Origin: Anaeromyces robustus
Taxonomy: Eukaryota; Neocallimastigomycota; Neocallimastigomycetes; Neocallimastigales; Neocallimastigaceae
Assembly: GCA_002104895.1 (NCBI GenBank)
Contig: MCFG01000068.1
Location: 101,001 to 165,000, forward strand
Direction: 5' to 3'
Length of the DNA: 64,000 bases
Shown: piece by piece, positions 13,491 to 24,464 of the stretch
Numbering within the stretch: the first letter of the stretch is position 1
Layout of the letters: the number at the start of each line of letters is the position of its first letter
The notes under the pieces: model-generated
What the model was told of the DNA's origin: nothing
Seen by the model: only the letters and a program-made list of their open reading frames with translations
Database searches by the model: none
Program-made: the position numbers and the translations under genes

Positions 13491-14099
13491 GTAAATAAAT
13501 AAATAGATAAATAAAAAATATAAAAATAAATATAATATAAAATAAAATAAATTAGTAAAATAGAATAAAATAAATAATGAAATAAAACATGTAATAAACT
13601 ATATAAAAATAAAATAAAATAAAATAAAATAAAATAAAATAAAATAAAATAAAATAAAATAAAATAAAATAAAATAAAATAAAATAAAATAAAATAAAAT
13701 AAAATAAAATAAAATAAAATAAAATAAAATAAAATAAAATAAAATAAAATAAAATAAAATAAAATAAAATAAAATAAAATAAAATAAAATAAAATAAAAT
13801 AAAATAAAATAAAAAAAAATAAAATAAAATAAAATAAAATAAAATAAAAAATATTCATTTGTAAATGTATGAATAAAAATTATATAAATATATTTATATT
13901 ATTTTAAAAAGAATAAATAAAAATTTTTATTATTAAATAATAATAATACTCTTTTTTTTTTTATGTATAAGAATAATTTTTTTTTATATCAAATTTTTAT
14001 TTATATTTTTTATTATCCTTTAATTGTTATTAAAATTGTTGATATTTTATATAGGCAAAATGATGCCTTTTTTTTTTCTTTTTATTAAAATCTTATTAA
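12912..14099. other. Non-coding region with duplicated block and (AAAAT)n expansion
   Basis: A block at about 13071-13420, starting ATGAAAAGTCTACTTC and including TTAGGTTAAACTACATATAA near 13378, recurs near 18298 and 21528-21840. It is followed by (AAT)n at about 13431-13490 and the long (AAAAT)n array. No gene seen. Confidence 0.65.
13606..13849. repeat. (AAAAT)n pentanucleotide array, about 48 units
   Basis: A nearly perfect AAAAT array with one 4-base A insertion at about 13811. Because 15 bases make five codons, it creates a spurious FILFY-repeat reading frame on the minus strand. Confidence 0.97.
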
Positions 14100-14840
14100 T
14101 AAATAAAACAAGAAATAATAATATTTAATTATATATTCCTTTGTATATATATATATATATTTAAATTACTATATTTTTCAGGTTCTTTTAATTTAATATA
14201 TTCATCAACTAAACAATAATAAAGTTTATTTCAAAAATGGGTAGAATTGTTACATGGAAATCTTTTTCATATTTAGGATTATCGGTTAATTTATAATTAA
14301 AATTTTTATTTATTATAAAAACTATGTCGTTTCAATTGTTTTAAATAATTACTCCCTTAAATTATTATGTTTAATTAAACACTTAATTAAATCATCATCA
14401 AAAACGTCAATAATAAATTCTTCAGAAAATTTATCATCACATTCAATATATAATTTATTAGGCAAAAAAAAAATGTTTTTCATATATTTTTTTTTGATAT
14501 ACGATATGGCATTGTTAATGAAACTCAAATATAACTTTCACATTTCATTAAATTAATATTTGTAAATATTTCTGATAAACATTTTAATAATTTCTCGTCA
14601 CGACAATTTTTCAGTTTGATAAATGAAAAATATTTGTTTTTAATTTACTTGTAATTTATTTTTGTTACAAATTCATTATTTTTTTTTATTTTTAAGTTGT
14701 TCCTCAAGACCATTCTTCAACTTACTCCTTCCATAAATGCATTTGTATCGAATGAGGCAATTCTTTTTACATTAATATTATGAACACTGGAAGAAATAAC
14801 CATTACTAAATAAAGAAAATTAAAATAAAAAAAATTTTTT
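14100..14840 (-). pseudogene. Broken gene for a secreted protein (copy 2)
   Basis: The minus strand at about 14640-14830 is a close copy of 10929-11120, covering the signal-peptide region and the KNGLEEQ segment. It has a one-base deletion (ACTTACTCC against ACTTACTTC on the plus strand) that shifts the frame, and the start ATG has become part of an A/T run. Further along the minus strand, coding traces remain: CRDEKLLKCLSEIFT near 14600 and LYIECDDKFSEEFIIDVF near 14455-14405, with stops between. The 3' ends of both copies share AAAACAAGAAATAATAATA (9779 and 14106), so the two arose by duplication and this copy lost several hundred bases. Confidence 0.6.
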
Positions 14841-15767
14841 TTATTATATTAAATAATTATAACTATATTTTTTTAATAATTTTCAATTTTTATTATTATT
14901 TTAAATATTTGTATATTTGTACAACCTTCAGTAATTGAATTTTTTCATTGGTTACTTTAAATTAAAATCATTATTAAAATTTTTTTTTATTAAATAATTT
15001 TTAATTATATAATTAAAAATTGTTACAACTTGACAATTATTATAATTTTATAATTATATATAACAAAAGATAAAAAAAATTATAACTATTAAAATAATAA
15101 TAAAATATATGTTTATAACATATATATATTATATAAAAAATATATATATTATATAATATAACTAAAACTGTATATTTATATGTATATATTACATATATAC
15201 ATAGATAGTTTATATATATAGAATATTCTATTATTCTCTATATATAAATAACATAATATATTAATATAATATATATATATTATTGTTTTTATTATATTAA
15301 TATAAGTTAAAAGTTTATAGTTTAAAGTTTATAAAGTATTAAAAGTATTACAATACAGATAAACAGATAAAACTGTATGTAATACAATAACTTGGATAAA
15401 TAAAAATATATTACTTAATAAATGAATGTAAAATTTATGAGTACGTTTAATTTACGTAAACGTAGTGAAGTAACAATAAAGGTATTCTAACAATACTTGA
15501 AATGAACGTTAAATAAAATAATAAATATACATACATAACAATTTATTTATATAAATATATATTAATACGTATATGAATTATTGAAACTGATGTATGAAGT
15601 AATTATTTTTATTTTTTTAAATTTTATTATTTATATATATATATATATTTATATAAATATATATAAATATATAAATATATATTTATTCTTTTTTGAAATA
15701 CTGTATATTATTTATGTAATAGAGTTTTTTTTTTTTTTTTCGTTTTTTTTGGAAAAGTATAATTGAG
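14841..15767. other. Non-coding segment shared with 11.3-11.8 kb and 22.0-22.5 kb
   Basis: It contains GTATATTTGTACAACCTTC near 14910 and an ATTGAATTTTTTCATTGG block, then TA-rich sequence and the TTTTTGGAAAAGTATAATTGAGAAATA block at about 15745-15772. No gene seen. Confidence 0.55.
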
Positions 15768-16137
15768 AAATAGCGGATCTACAGGGGGGCTGGGTAGACT
15801 CAAAGCCCCTCCTACATACAGCCAGTAAAACAATAAAAATAGAGGGAAAAGAAAAGGTTAAAATAAAATAAGAAAAATAGAAAAATAGAGGAAAAGAAAA
15901 GGTTAAAAAAAATAAGAAAAAAAAAAATAGAGAAAGAAGAAAAAATCAATTCCATTTTCATTGCAATTCTATATAGTAACTCATCTAAATATTACGGCAA
16001 AAAGGCTTCAAAAAAGACAAACAAGGCTTAACAAGTCACACTTACTAAATTATATAGAAACATCATGTGTTAAATTATTTGCTAATGTACACAATAATTA
16101 GAAACTTATATCTGTAACATATGTTTTATCTTATATA

Positions 16138-16190
16138 ATGACTCATAATGCATATTTCATTACAATACATTTGGGAAATGTATTGTAATG
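16138..16190 (+). promoter_or_regulatory. ATGACTCAT site plus perfect 15-bp-arm hairpin, unit 1
   Basis: ATGACTCAT (16138-16146) matches the Gcn4/AP-1 consensus. Twelve bases on, CATTACAATACATTT and its exact reverse complement AAATGTATTGTAATG (16158-16190) are separated by GGG. Both are conserved in units 2 and 3, about 1.1-1.4 kb upstream of each start codon. A protein-binding palindrome or an element end are both possible. Confidence 0.6.
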
Positions 16191-17257
16191 TGGTTTATCA
16201 AAATATAAAAAAATAAATAAGTAATGTTTATTTTTTATTTTTTATAGATGTTTTTATACTGTTACATTTTATTTTATTTTATTTTACTTATTTTATATAA
16301 TTATTTTTATTTTTATATTGTTACATTTTCTTTTCTTTTATTTTATTTTTTATTTAATTTATTTTATTATAATAAATATTTTAAATTTTAAAATTTATTT
16401 TATTAATATCCTAGTTGTTATTTTAACATTTAGTAGTAAAATATAGAATTTCATACATTTTTTAAAAAAAAAAAAAAAAAAGTTTGTCTCATAAAATACT
16501 TTATAAACAATAGAATATTCTATAAAATATTCATTACAATTTATAATTATAATTAATTATAAAAAATTATAAATAAAATTATTATGATACTTATTATATA
16601 GATTATGTAGATATTAAATATATTTTATATTAAATATAAATAATAAAATAAAATAAAATAAATAAATACATCATTAATAATGTTTTTTATTAGTACTTTT
16701 TATTTATATAGTCAGTAAAAATAAAGTATAGGTATCAACTTAATTAATAATTATTGGTTATGGAAAATAAAATTTTAAGAATATTCTTAATTACAACAGG
16801 GAATTTTATATTTTATATTAATATTAATATTAATATTTAAAGTTATAAATTTTATAGATTTACATTTGATTTATTTGATTTATGGAATATTATAAGTCAA
16901 ATCAATAAATTTTTAATATAACATAAGTTTTATGTTTTATCCATTTAAAAAATTTATTTTTTAATAAATATTTTTATTTTATTTGAATATTCTATTATTT
17001 TATTATATTTTATATTATTTATAATATTTTTATCTTATATAAGATATTTTATTATTAAACTTTTTATACTAATAATGTTGTAAAATAAAATTCCTTATAT
17101 AAGATATTTTATTATAAAATATTATTGGTATAAAAAGTGTTTTACATTTATATAAGTGTAAAATATTATATACATATATATATTGTTATATATATTTTAA
17201 ACATTAATATATTGCAATTTAATAAGTAAAATTTATTATAAATGTAATTAAAAAAAG

Positions 17258-17288
17258 TATAAATAGAAAAGAATTTTTCTCTTTTAAG
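17258..17288 (+). promoter_or_regulatory. Core promoter of gene A: TATA box and AGAA/TTCT palindrome
   Basis: TATAAATAGA (17258-17267) lies 56 bases before the start codon and is followed by GAATTTTTCTCTTTT. The same arrangement is found at the same place in units 2 and 3, which marks the likely transcription start region. Confidence 0.7.
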
Positions 17289-17313
17289 CAGAACAAAAAA
17301 AAAATTATTCAAA

Positions 17314-17751
17314 ATGAAATTTATTTACCTTTATTGTTTTATAATTTCTACTTTTTTATTTTCTGGAGTAATCTCTGTTGTTGATAATGTTGATAGGAGG
17401 TGTGTAGAAAGAGTTAACGCAAAAATGAGATTATATTACTATAACGAAGACAGAAAATATTGTAGTTTATATTGTAATTTAAAACGAACATTTATCACTA
17501 AATATTGTGCTACAACAAATCTTAATAATAGAAACGGTGAGCGTGATACATGTTATAAAGCAAATCAAAAATGTAAGTGGGGATCAACTAACTTCTGTGA
17601 AGAGTGTATAATAAATGTATATAAGGAAATACGTGACACAGCTCGAAGTTCAGATTTTGGCCTACTTTATAACAATATAGAAGCGGTGTCTCAAGGAAGA
17701 TCATTTCCTAGATATGAATGTTTTTGCACTGCAAGAAGTCAAGAAGACTAG
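17314..17751 (+). CDS. Secreted ten-cysteine protein A (no chitin-binding module)
   Basis: A single exon encodes 145 residues. Residues 1-21 are a signal peptide (MKFIYLYCFIISTFLFSGVI). The mature part has ten cysteines at 30, 50, 54, 65, 80, 87, 95, 98, 136 and 138, an even number that would allow five disulfides. The spacing is C-x19-C-x3-C-x10-C-x14-C-x6-C-x7-C-x2-C-x37-C-x-C. ANQKCKW and the closing Y-E-C-F-C are the strongest shared features with proteins B (20559-20993) and C (24718-25683). It ends right after the domain, where protein C continues into a linker and two CBM18 domains. A role in binding or organising cell-wall or plant polysaccharide outside the cell is likely by association only. 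The domain itself is not one I recognise. Confidence 0.85.
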   Translation: MKFIYLYCFIISTFLFSGVISVVDNVDRRCVERVNAKMRLYYYNEDRKYCSLYCNLKRTFITKYCATTNLNNRNGERDTCYKANQKCKWGSTNFCEECIINVYKEIRDTARSSDFGLLYNNIEAVSQGRSFPRYECFCTARSQED

Positions 17752-18297
17752 AAGTAAATGAAAAAGAATAGTCAGTAAAAAAATTAATAAAGAAAAGTTA
17801 ATAATACTTAGTAAAAAAAATTAATAAAGAAAAGTTATTGAAAAAATACTTAGTAAAAAAGTAAAAAAAATTAAAAAAAGAATTCAATGAAAAAATAGTT
17901 AGTAAAAAAAATTAATAAAAAAAAGTATATAAAAAAATTGTCAGTAAAAAAAATAAAAATAAAAAAGTAAATAAAAAAAAAAATAGGAAAAAATAAAAAA
18001 TAAAAATAAATATTATAATAAAAAATAAATAAATTGATTTCTTTTTTATTTTTATTCATTTTATTGTGTAAATTTTGTTTTTATTAAAAGTTTATTATTT
18101 TTATTAAAAGTTTATTATTTTATTTTTTTTTTTGTTATTATTAAGGAATGATTTGAAAATATTATTTAATTATATATAATAAAAAAAATAGCAACATTAA
18201 TAGGGAGTAATAATAATAAGATAAATTATTTATATATAATAATAGTGAAGAAGGTAATCAAATTAAAAAAAAAAATAAAAAATAAAATAAAATATTG
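17752..18297 (+). repeat. 3' tract of degenerate AGTAAAAAAAATTAATAAAGAA units after gene A
   Basis: At about 17770-17960, units of roughly 25-45 bases built on (T/A)AGTAAAAAAAATTAATAAA and GAAAAGTTA/TTCAATGAAAAAAT recur about six times. The same kind of tract follows gene B (20997-21180) and, more decayed, gene C (26240-26390). The rest, to 18297, is poly-A/T with a block conserved after all three genes (GAATGATTTGAAAATATTA at about 18148). Confidence 0.7.
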
Positions 18298-18433
18298 ATG
18301 AAAAGTCTACTTTCGTTATTATTTAAATTAAAAATATTTACAAATGATAGTACTTACTATTTCTAAATTTATAATAAGTAGCTTGACTAGAAAATACTAA
18401 AATATAATTTAAATAATAACTATTTTATTAATA

Positions 18434-18593
18434 AGTTTTTTTTATTATTAATAAAATAAATTATAATATATTCGACAATAATAAATTATAATATAAAATA
18501 TTATAATATGAATAAAGATAAACTAACTTAATATAGTTGTAATATTAAATTATTAATTTTTTTTTATGTATAATATTTTTATTTATAAAATAA
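18434..18593. other. A/T-rich junction between units 1 and 2
   Basis: It contains ATATTCGACAATAATAAATT and AATATGAATAAAGATAAACT, which are repeated near 22495-22545 at the junction between units 2 and 3. No gene. Confidence 0.55.
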
Positions 18594-19226
18594 ATAAATA
18601 AATAAATAAATAAATTTTCTGTTAAGTATTTTTTATTTTATTTTTATATGACTTTTCAATTTTTTTAATTAATTTTCCTCCTCATTTTATCTTAATTTAA
18701 ATAAAAAATATATATATATAATTCAATATTTTATTACTAAACGTTGAAATAACAACAAGAATCGTAAATTAATAATAATAATAATAATAATAAAATAAAA
18801 AATAATCATTTATTTATTTATTTATTCATATTTATATTTTAATAAGTCACAGAAATATACTACCATGTGACTTCGACATAAACATAGATTTTTATCGAAA
18901 TGAAGGATTTACAAGGAGCTAGGTAGACTCAATACCCCTCCTATTTATAGCCGATAGAACAAATGAAAATGAGAATGAAGAAGAGATGGAAAAAAAAAAT
19001 AGAAAAATAGGGGAATAAAAAAAAAGATTAATTCCCTTTTCAATTCTATTCTATAGTAACTAATCTAAATGTTACGACAAAAAGGCATCAAAAAGACAAA
19101 CAGTTACATTTACTACATTTACTAAATTATAAAGTCATGTCACATATTAAATTACTTGTTAATATACTCAATGATGATAAAAATTCATATCTGTAACATA
19201 CATTTTATCTTATATAATGAGTAAAA

Positions 19227-19275
19227 ATGACTCAGCGTATTACATTACAATATATTTCTGAAATGTATTGTAATG
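19227..19275 (+). promoter_or_regulatory. ATGACTCA site plus 15-bp-arm hairpin, unit 2
   Basis: ATGACTCA (19227-19234) is followed by CATTACAATATATTT-CTG-AAATGTATTGTAATG (19243-19275). The left arm has one mismatch; the right arm is identical to units 1 and 3. Confidence 0.6.
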
Positions 19276-20317
19276 TGGTTTACTAAAATATAAAATAAAT
19301 AAATAAATAAATAAATTAATAAATAATATTTATTTTATTATAATAAATAATGTTTATTTTTTATAGTTGTTTTTATATTGTTACATTTTATTTTATTTTT
19401 TATAGTTGTTTTTATATTGTTACATTTTATTTTATTTTTTATTTAATTTATTTTATTAATATCCTAGTTGTTATTTTAACATTTAGTAGTAGAATATAAT
19501 ACATTTTTTAAAAAAAAAAATAAAAAAAGTTTGTCTCATAAAATACTTTATAAACAATAGAACATTCTAAAAAATATTCATTGCAATTTATAATTATGAC
19601 TAATTATAAAAAATAATAAATAAAATTATTATAATATTTATTATATAGATTATATAGGTATTGAGACTTTTACTATGACTCTTTTTGCTATTCCTTGCCA
19701 CAATTTTGAAATACGATTTATTACTTGAATTACTCTCTCTTTTTTGCTAATTCTTTCTAAATATAAATAATTAAATAAAATAAATAAATACATCATTAAT
19801 AATGTTTTTTATTAGTACTTAAGTTTTTATATTTATACAATCATTAAAAATAAAGTATAGATATTAATTAATTATATTTCTGTATATATTAATTATTGGT
19901 TGTGGAAAATAAAATATAATTTTAAGAATATTTTTACCACAAGAGAATTTTAAATTTTTTTTTTTTTTTTAATAAAGTTAAATTAAAATTTTATAAATTT
20001 GACTTAATTTTATTCCATAAATCAAATGTAAATATATAAAATTTAAAATTTTATGTAATATTCATTGTAAATAATTTATTTTTAATATATATCTTTATTT
20101 TATTTGAATATTTTATTATTTTATAATATTTTATATTTTATTATTATACTAATAATATTATATAATAAAATATCTTATATAAGTTGTAAAACACTTGTTA
20201 TACTAATAATATTATATAATAATAATACACCTTATATAGATATAATAATAATACACCTTATATAGTGTTTTATACATAGATTATATAAACATTAATTTTA
20301 AATAAAATTCTATTAAA

Positions 20318-20354
20318 GTTCTCCCACTAAAAAGATATTAAACCGAACTGAGTT
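20318..20354 (+). promoter_or_regulatory. 37-nt conserved promoter block, unit 2
   Basis: A 37-base block from GTTCTCCCACTAAAAAG to CCGAACTGAGTT is identical in unit 3 (24465-24501) and absent from unit 1. It lies about 170 bases upstream of the TATA box. Its higher G+C and perfect identity stand out in rapidly diverging A/T DNA. Confidence 0.55.
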
Positions 20355-20484
20355 ATATCATTTTACATAATAATATTAAATAATCATATTAAATATATAT
20401 ATAAAATAAAAATTATTTTAAACAATAATTTAATATATTGCAATTAAATAAGCAAAATTTATTATAAATGTAAATTAGGAAAAG

Positions 20485-20513
20485 TATAAATAGAAGAGAA
20501 TTTTTCTCTTTTT
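20485..20513 (+). promoter_or_regulatory. Core promoter of gene B: TATA box and AGAGAA/TTCTCT palindrome
   Basis: TATAAATAGA (20485-20494) is followed by AGAGAATTTTTCTCTTTT, 74 bases before the start codon. Confidence 0.7.
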
Positions 20514-20558
20514 TCAAAACAAAACAAAACAAAAAAACAAAAAATTTTTTTATTCAAA

Positions 20559-20993
20559 ATGAAATTTATTTACCTTTACTGTTTTATGATTTCTACTTTT
20601 TTATTTTCTGGTGTAATCTCTGTTGATAATGTTGATAGGAATTGTGTAGAAAGTGTTAACGCAGATATGAGTTTATTTTACAAATACGAAGACAGAGTGC
20701 CTTGTGACATATTATGTAATTTAAAACGTCTATTTATCACTGAATATTGTTCTACAATAGGTACTAAAAAAATTAACGGTGAGAGTAATACATGTTATAA
20801 AGCAAATCAAAAATGTATGTGGGAATCAACTAACTTCTGTAAAGAGTGCGTAGAAAATGTATTTGCTGATATGTATGTTGTAAGTGAAAATCCAAATTTT
20901 GGCCTATTTTATAAAAATATACCAATGGTGCTTGAAGGAAGACCATTTCCTAGTTATGAATGTTTTTGCACTGCAAAAAAGAAAGAAGACTAG
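20559..20993 (+). CDS. Secreted ten-cysteine protein B (no chitin-binding module)
   Basis: A single exon encodes 144 residues, closely related to protein A. It has the same signal peptide (MKFIYLYCFMISTFLFSGVI) and cysteines at 29, 49, 53, 64, 79, 86, 94, 97, 135 and 137, with spacing identical to protein A. Between the cysteines many residues differ: YKYEDRVPC against YYNEDRKYC, and ENVFADMYVVSENPNFGLFY against INVYKEIRDTARSSDFGLLY. VFADMY is shared with protein C, so B is intermediate between A and C. The conserved cysteines and the undamaged frame indicate selection to keep the fold. The promoter and 3' tract match unit 3. The function is unknown; an extracellular role is inferred from the signal peptide. 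Confidence 0.85.
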   Translation: MKFIYLYCFMISTFLFSGVISVDNVDRNCVESVNADMSLFYKYEDRVPCDILCNLKRLFITEYCSTIGTKKINGESNTCYKANQKCMWESTNFCKECVENVFADMYVVSENPNFGLFYKNIPMVLEGRPFPSYECFCTAKKKED

Positions 20994-21472
20994 AAGTCAA
21001 TGAAAAAAATAGTCAGTAAAAAAAATTAATAAAGAAAAGTCAATGAAAAAATAATTAGTAAAAAAAATAAATTAAAAAAAAGAAATTCAATGAAAAAATA
21101 ATTAGTAAAAAAAAATTAAAAAAAAAATGTAAATAAAAAATTAATTAGTAAAAAAAATAAAAAAAAAAAATGTAAATAAGAAAAAAAATAAGAAAAAAGA
21201 AAAAAAAATATAAATAATAATAAAAAATTAATAAATTGATTTTTTTTTTATTTTTATTCATTTTATTAACTTGTGTAAATTTTGTTTTAATTAAAAGTAT
21301 ATTATTTTATTTTTATTTTTTTTGTTATTATTAAGAAATGATTTGAAAATATTATTTAATTATGTATATATATATATATATATTTTTGTAATAATAAAAA
21401 AATTAGTAACATTAATAGGGAATAATAATAAGATAAATTATTTATACATAATAATAGTGAAGAAGGTAATAC

Positions 21473-21516
<44 letters not shown>

Positions 21517-21527
21517 ATACAATATTG
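20994..21527 (+). repeat. 3' tract after gene B
   Basis: Degenerate AGTAAAAAAAAT/TCAATGAAAAAAT units at about 20997-21180 match the tract after gene A. They are followed by the conserved AATGATTTGAAAATATTATT block (21337) and a run of about 35 A at 21479-21514. Confidence 0.7.
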
Positions 21528-21647
21528 ATGAAAAGCCTACTTCCGTTATTATTTAAATTAAATATATTTACAAATGACTGTATTTATTAATAAAATGGCT
21601 ATTATTTAAATCATATTCTAGTCAAGCTACTTATAATTTTAGAAATA

Positions 21648-22599
21648 AGTTTTTTTTTATATTTTAAATTTTTTTAATATCTATTAAGAAGCATTAAAAT
21701 AAAAATAAAATATACAAATATATAACATTGATTATATAAATTATATTAAATAATATAAATAAAATTTTATTATTATTATTATTTTTATTATTATTATTAA
21801 ATAACTTTAGGTTAAACTACATATAATAAAGTATTAATTAGTAGAATAATAGCAATTTAAAAAAAATTAATAATAAATAAATAGATAGATAATAAAATAA
21901 AAAAAATATGAAAATATAAATATAATATAAAAGAAAATAAATTAGTAAAATAGAATAAGTTACATGTGTAGATTATTAAAATTAAAAAAAAAATTATTTT
22001 TTAATAAATAATTTTCAAAATTTAAAAGTAAAAGAAAAATAATTAAAATTATTTAAGTATTTGTGTATTTGTACAACCTTGAGTAATTGAATTTTTTCAT
22101 TGGTTAATTTAAATTAAAATCATAATTACAGAATCATTATTAAAAATTTTTATTATTAAATAATTTATATAATTAAAAATTGTTACAACTTGAAAATTAT
22201 ATAATGTTATAACTATATTTAACAAAAGATAAAAAAAATTATAACTATTAAAATAATAATAAAAATAATAATTATTATTATTTATATATAAATATATGAA
22301 TATATGAATATATATCTATATATTTATTCTTTTTTGGAATTCTGTATATTATTTATGAGTTATATAAAGTTATTGTTATCACTGAAAAAATTTTTTTTTT
22401 TTTTTGAAAAAGGGTACAATATAATTTAGAAATATTTTATATAGAGTATATTTATAATTTAAAAAAAAAATAAACTAAATAAATAATAATATATATTCGA
22501 TAATAATAAAATATTATAATATGAATAAAGATAAATTAAATATAATTGTAATATTAAATAATTAATTTTTTACGTATAATATTTTTATTTATAAAATAA
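21648..22599. other. Non-coding duplicated material between units 2 and 3
   Basis: It holds copies of blocks seen elsewhere: TTAGGTTAAACTACATATAA (21808; also near 13378), GTATTTGTACAACCTTGAG (22066; also near 14910 and 11300) and the TGAAAAAGGGTACAATATAA block (22405). No gene. Confidence 0.6.
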
Positions 22600-22688
22600 A
22601 TAAATAAATAAATAAATAAATTTTCTGTTAATTTTTTATATAATTTTTTAATTTTCCTTTTCATTTTATCTTAATTTAAAAAAATAAA

Positions 22689-22691
22689 CAT

Positions 22692-22773
<82 letters not shown>
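22689..22773. repeat. (TTTA)n microsatellite in unit 3
   Basis: About 21 perfect TTTA units. Unit 2 has only a few units at the same place (about 18806-18828). Confidence 0.93.
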
Positions 22774-22774
<1 letters not shown>

Positions 22775-23239
22775 TATTTAAAATAACCCACAGAAATAGA
22801 TTACAATGTGACTAAGATATAAAATATAAACATAGATTTCTGTCGAAATGGCAGATTTACAGGGAAGGGCTAGATTATAGCTCAAAGCCTCTCCTACTTA
22901 CAGCTGGTAGAACAAATGGAAATGAGTGTGAATAAAAAGATGAAAAAAAAAAAAAAAGAAGAAGAAGAAAAAGAAAAAATAGAGATATAGAGGTTAAGAA
23001 AAATGAAGATATTGAAGAAAAAGAAAAAATCAACACCCCCTCCACTTTATTTTCAATTCTATTCTGCAGTAACTAAATGTTACGTCAAAAAAAAAAAAGG
23101 TATCAAAAAAAGTATCAAAAAGGCAAAACAAGGTATAAAAAAGTTACAAGATTATATAGTCACGTCACGTGTTATATCACTTGTTAATCTATAACAATAT
23201 TTAGAATTTCATATGTTCTATCTTATACAATGAGTAAAA

Positions 23240-23292
23240 ATGACTCACTTGGCATACTGCATTACAATACATTTCCGAAATGTATTGTAATG
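23240..23292 (+). promoter_or_regulatory. ATGACTCA site plus perfect 15-bp-arm hairpin, unit 3
   Basis: ATGACTCA (23240-23247) precedes CATTACAATACATTT-CCG-AAATGTATTGTAATG (23260-23292). The arms are perfect and identical to unit 1; only the loop differs (CCG against GGG). Confidence 0.6.
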
Positions 23293-23410
23293 TGGTTTAT
23301 TAAAATATTAAATAATAATAATCATAATATTTTTTATTCTTTATTTTTTAATAGTTGTCTTTATATTGTTACATTTTATTTTTTTTTATAGTTGTTTATA
23401 TATTGTTACA

Positions 23411-23689
23411 TTTTATTTTATTTTATTTTATTTTATTTTATTTTATTTTATTTTATTTTATTTTATTTTATTTTATTTTATTTTATTTTATTTTATTTTA
23501 TTTTATTTTATTTTATTTTATTTTATTTTATTTTATTTTATTTTATTTTATTTTATTTTATTTTATTTTATTTTATTTTATTTTATTTTATTTTATTTTA
23601 TTTTATTTTATTTTATTTTATTTTATTTTATTTTATTTTATTTTATTTTATTTTATTTTATTTTATTTTATTTTATTTTATTTTATTTT
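23411..23689. repeat. (TTTTA)n pentanucleotide array, about 55 units
   Basis: An almost perfect TTTTA array within unit 3, at a site where units 1 and 2 have only two to four TTTTA units next to TATAGTTGTTTTTATATTGTT. It is a recent expansion. It creates FILFY-type reading frames in all three forward frames, which are artefacts. Confidence 0.97.
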
Positions 23690-24464
23690 TTATAGTTGTC
23701 TTGATATTGTTACATTTTATTATATAACTTTTTATTTAATTTATTTTATTATAATAAAAAATTTTTTTAAAATTTTAAAAATTTATTTTTATTAATATTC
23801 TAGTACTTAATATTTTTATAAAATCAGTAAAATTAAAGTATAGGTATCAACTTAAAATTAATATTTCTGTACCATACTCAATGCTAATTATTGGTTATGG
23901 AAAATAAAACAAAATATTAAGAATATTCCTAGTCACCAAAGGAATTTTAAAATTTTATATTAATATTAATATTAATATTTAAAGTTATATTAAAAATTTA
24001 TCAATTTAACCATTTTTTAAAATAAAGTTGATTTTCATAAATTTATGTGATGTCATAAATTTATTTTATTCCATAAATCAATGTAATTGTATAATAAGAT
24101 TTATAACCAAAGTTTTTATGTTTTATCCATTATAAATAATTTATTTATATACATATATTTTTATTTTAATTTTATTTTTATTTTATTTGAATATTTTTTT
24201 ATTATTTTATTATATTTTTATATTTTTTATAATATTTTATATTATTATATATTATTTTATAGTATTTTTATAAAATTTTATTATTATACTTTTTATTCTA
24301 ATAATATTAGTATGATAATACACTTTTTTTTAAGTGTAAAACTCTTTTTATACTTAAATGATATTATATATAAGTGTAAAACTCTCTCTATATTATATAT
24401 ATATATACTATTATCTATGTTATAAAATCTGTAAAACATAAATTTTGAATAAAATTCTATAAAA

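Larger units (their letters stand above)
15768..18433 (+). repeat. Duplicated unit 1 (hairpin, promoter, Cys-rich gene A, 3' block)
   Basis: The same order of parts occurs in units 1, 2 and 3. These are a GGATCTACAGGGGGGCTGGG/GTAGACTCA head (15774-15810), a CAATTCTATATAGTAACTC block, an ATGACTCA site, a 33-nt hairpin, a CTAGTTGTTATTTTAACATT block (16412), a TATA box, a secreted Cys-rich gene, a 3' tract of AGTAAAAAAAATTAATAAAG-like units, and a tail starting GATGAAAAGTCTACTTTCG (18297). Confidence 0.85.
18594..21647 (+). repeat. Duplicated unit 2 (hairpin, promoter, Cys-rich gene B, inverted 3' block)
   Basis: It starts with (AAAT)n and TTTTCTGTTAA (18616), also present in unit 3 at 22620. 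Then come CATAGATTTTTATCGAAATG (18882), a GGTAGACTCAATACCCCTCC head, a hairpin, a 37-nt promoter block, gene B and the GATGAAAAGCCTACTTCCG tail (21528). Part of the tail is inverted relative to unit 1 (see findings). Confidence 0.85.

Noticed and set aside
13427-13858. 143-codon FILFY-repeat frame
   Set aside because: Artefact of the (AAAAT)n array and the adjoining (AAT)n.
15774-15815. G/C-rich patch considered as a tRNA or small RNA gene
   Set aside because: It has a GGGGCT..AGCCCC pairing but no cloverleaf or T-loop sequence, and the pairing is not kept in units 2 and 3.
23003-23194. 63-codon Lys-rich frame in unit 3
   Set aside because: The matching sequence in units 1 and 2 is not open, so this is chance within a duplicated non-coding block.
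23355-23795. Three overlapping FILFY frames over 100 codons long
   Set aside because: Artefacts of the (TTTTA)n array in all forward frames.
24087-24425. 112-codon hydrophobic frame upstream of gene C
   Set aside because: Almost only Phe, Tyr, Ile and Leu from TA-rich promoter DNA; not kept open in the other units.
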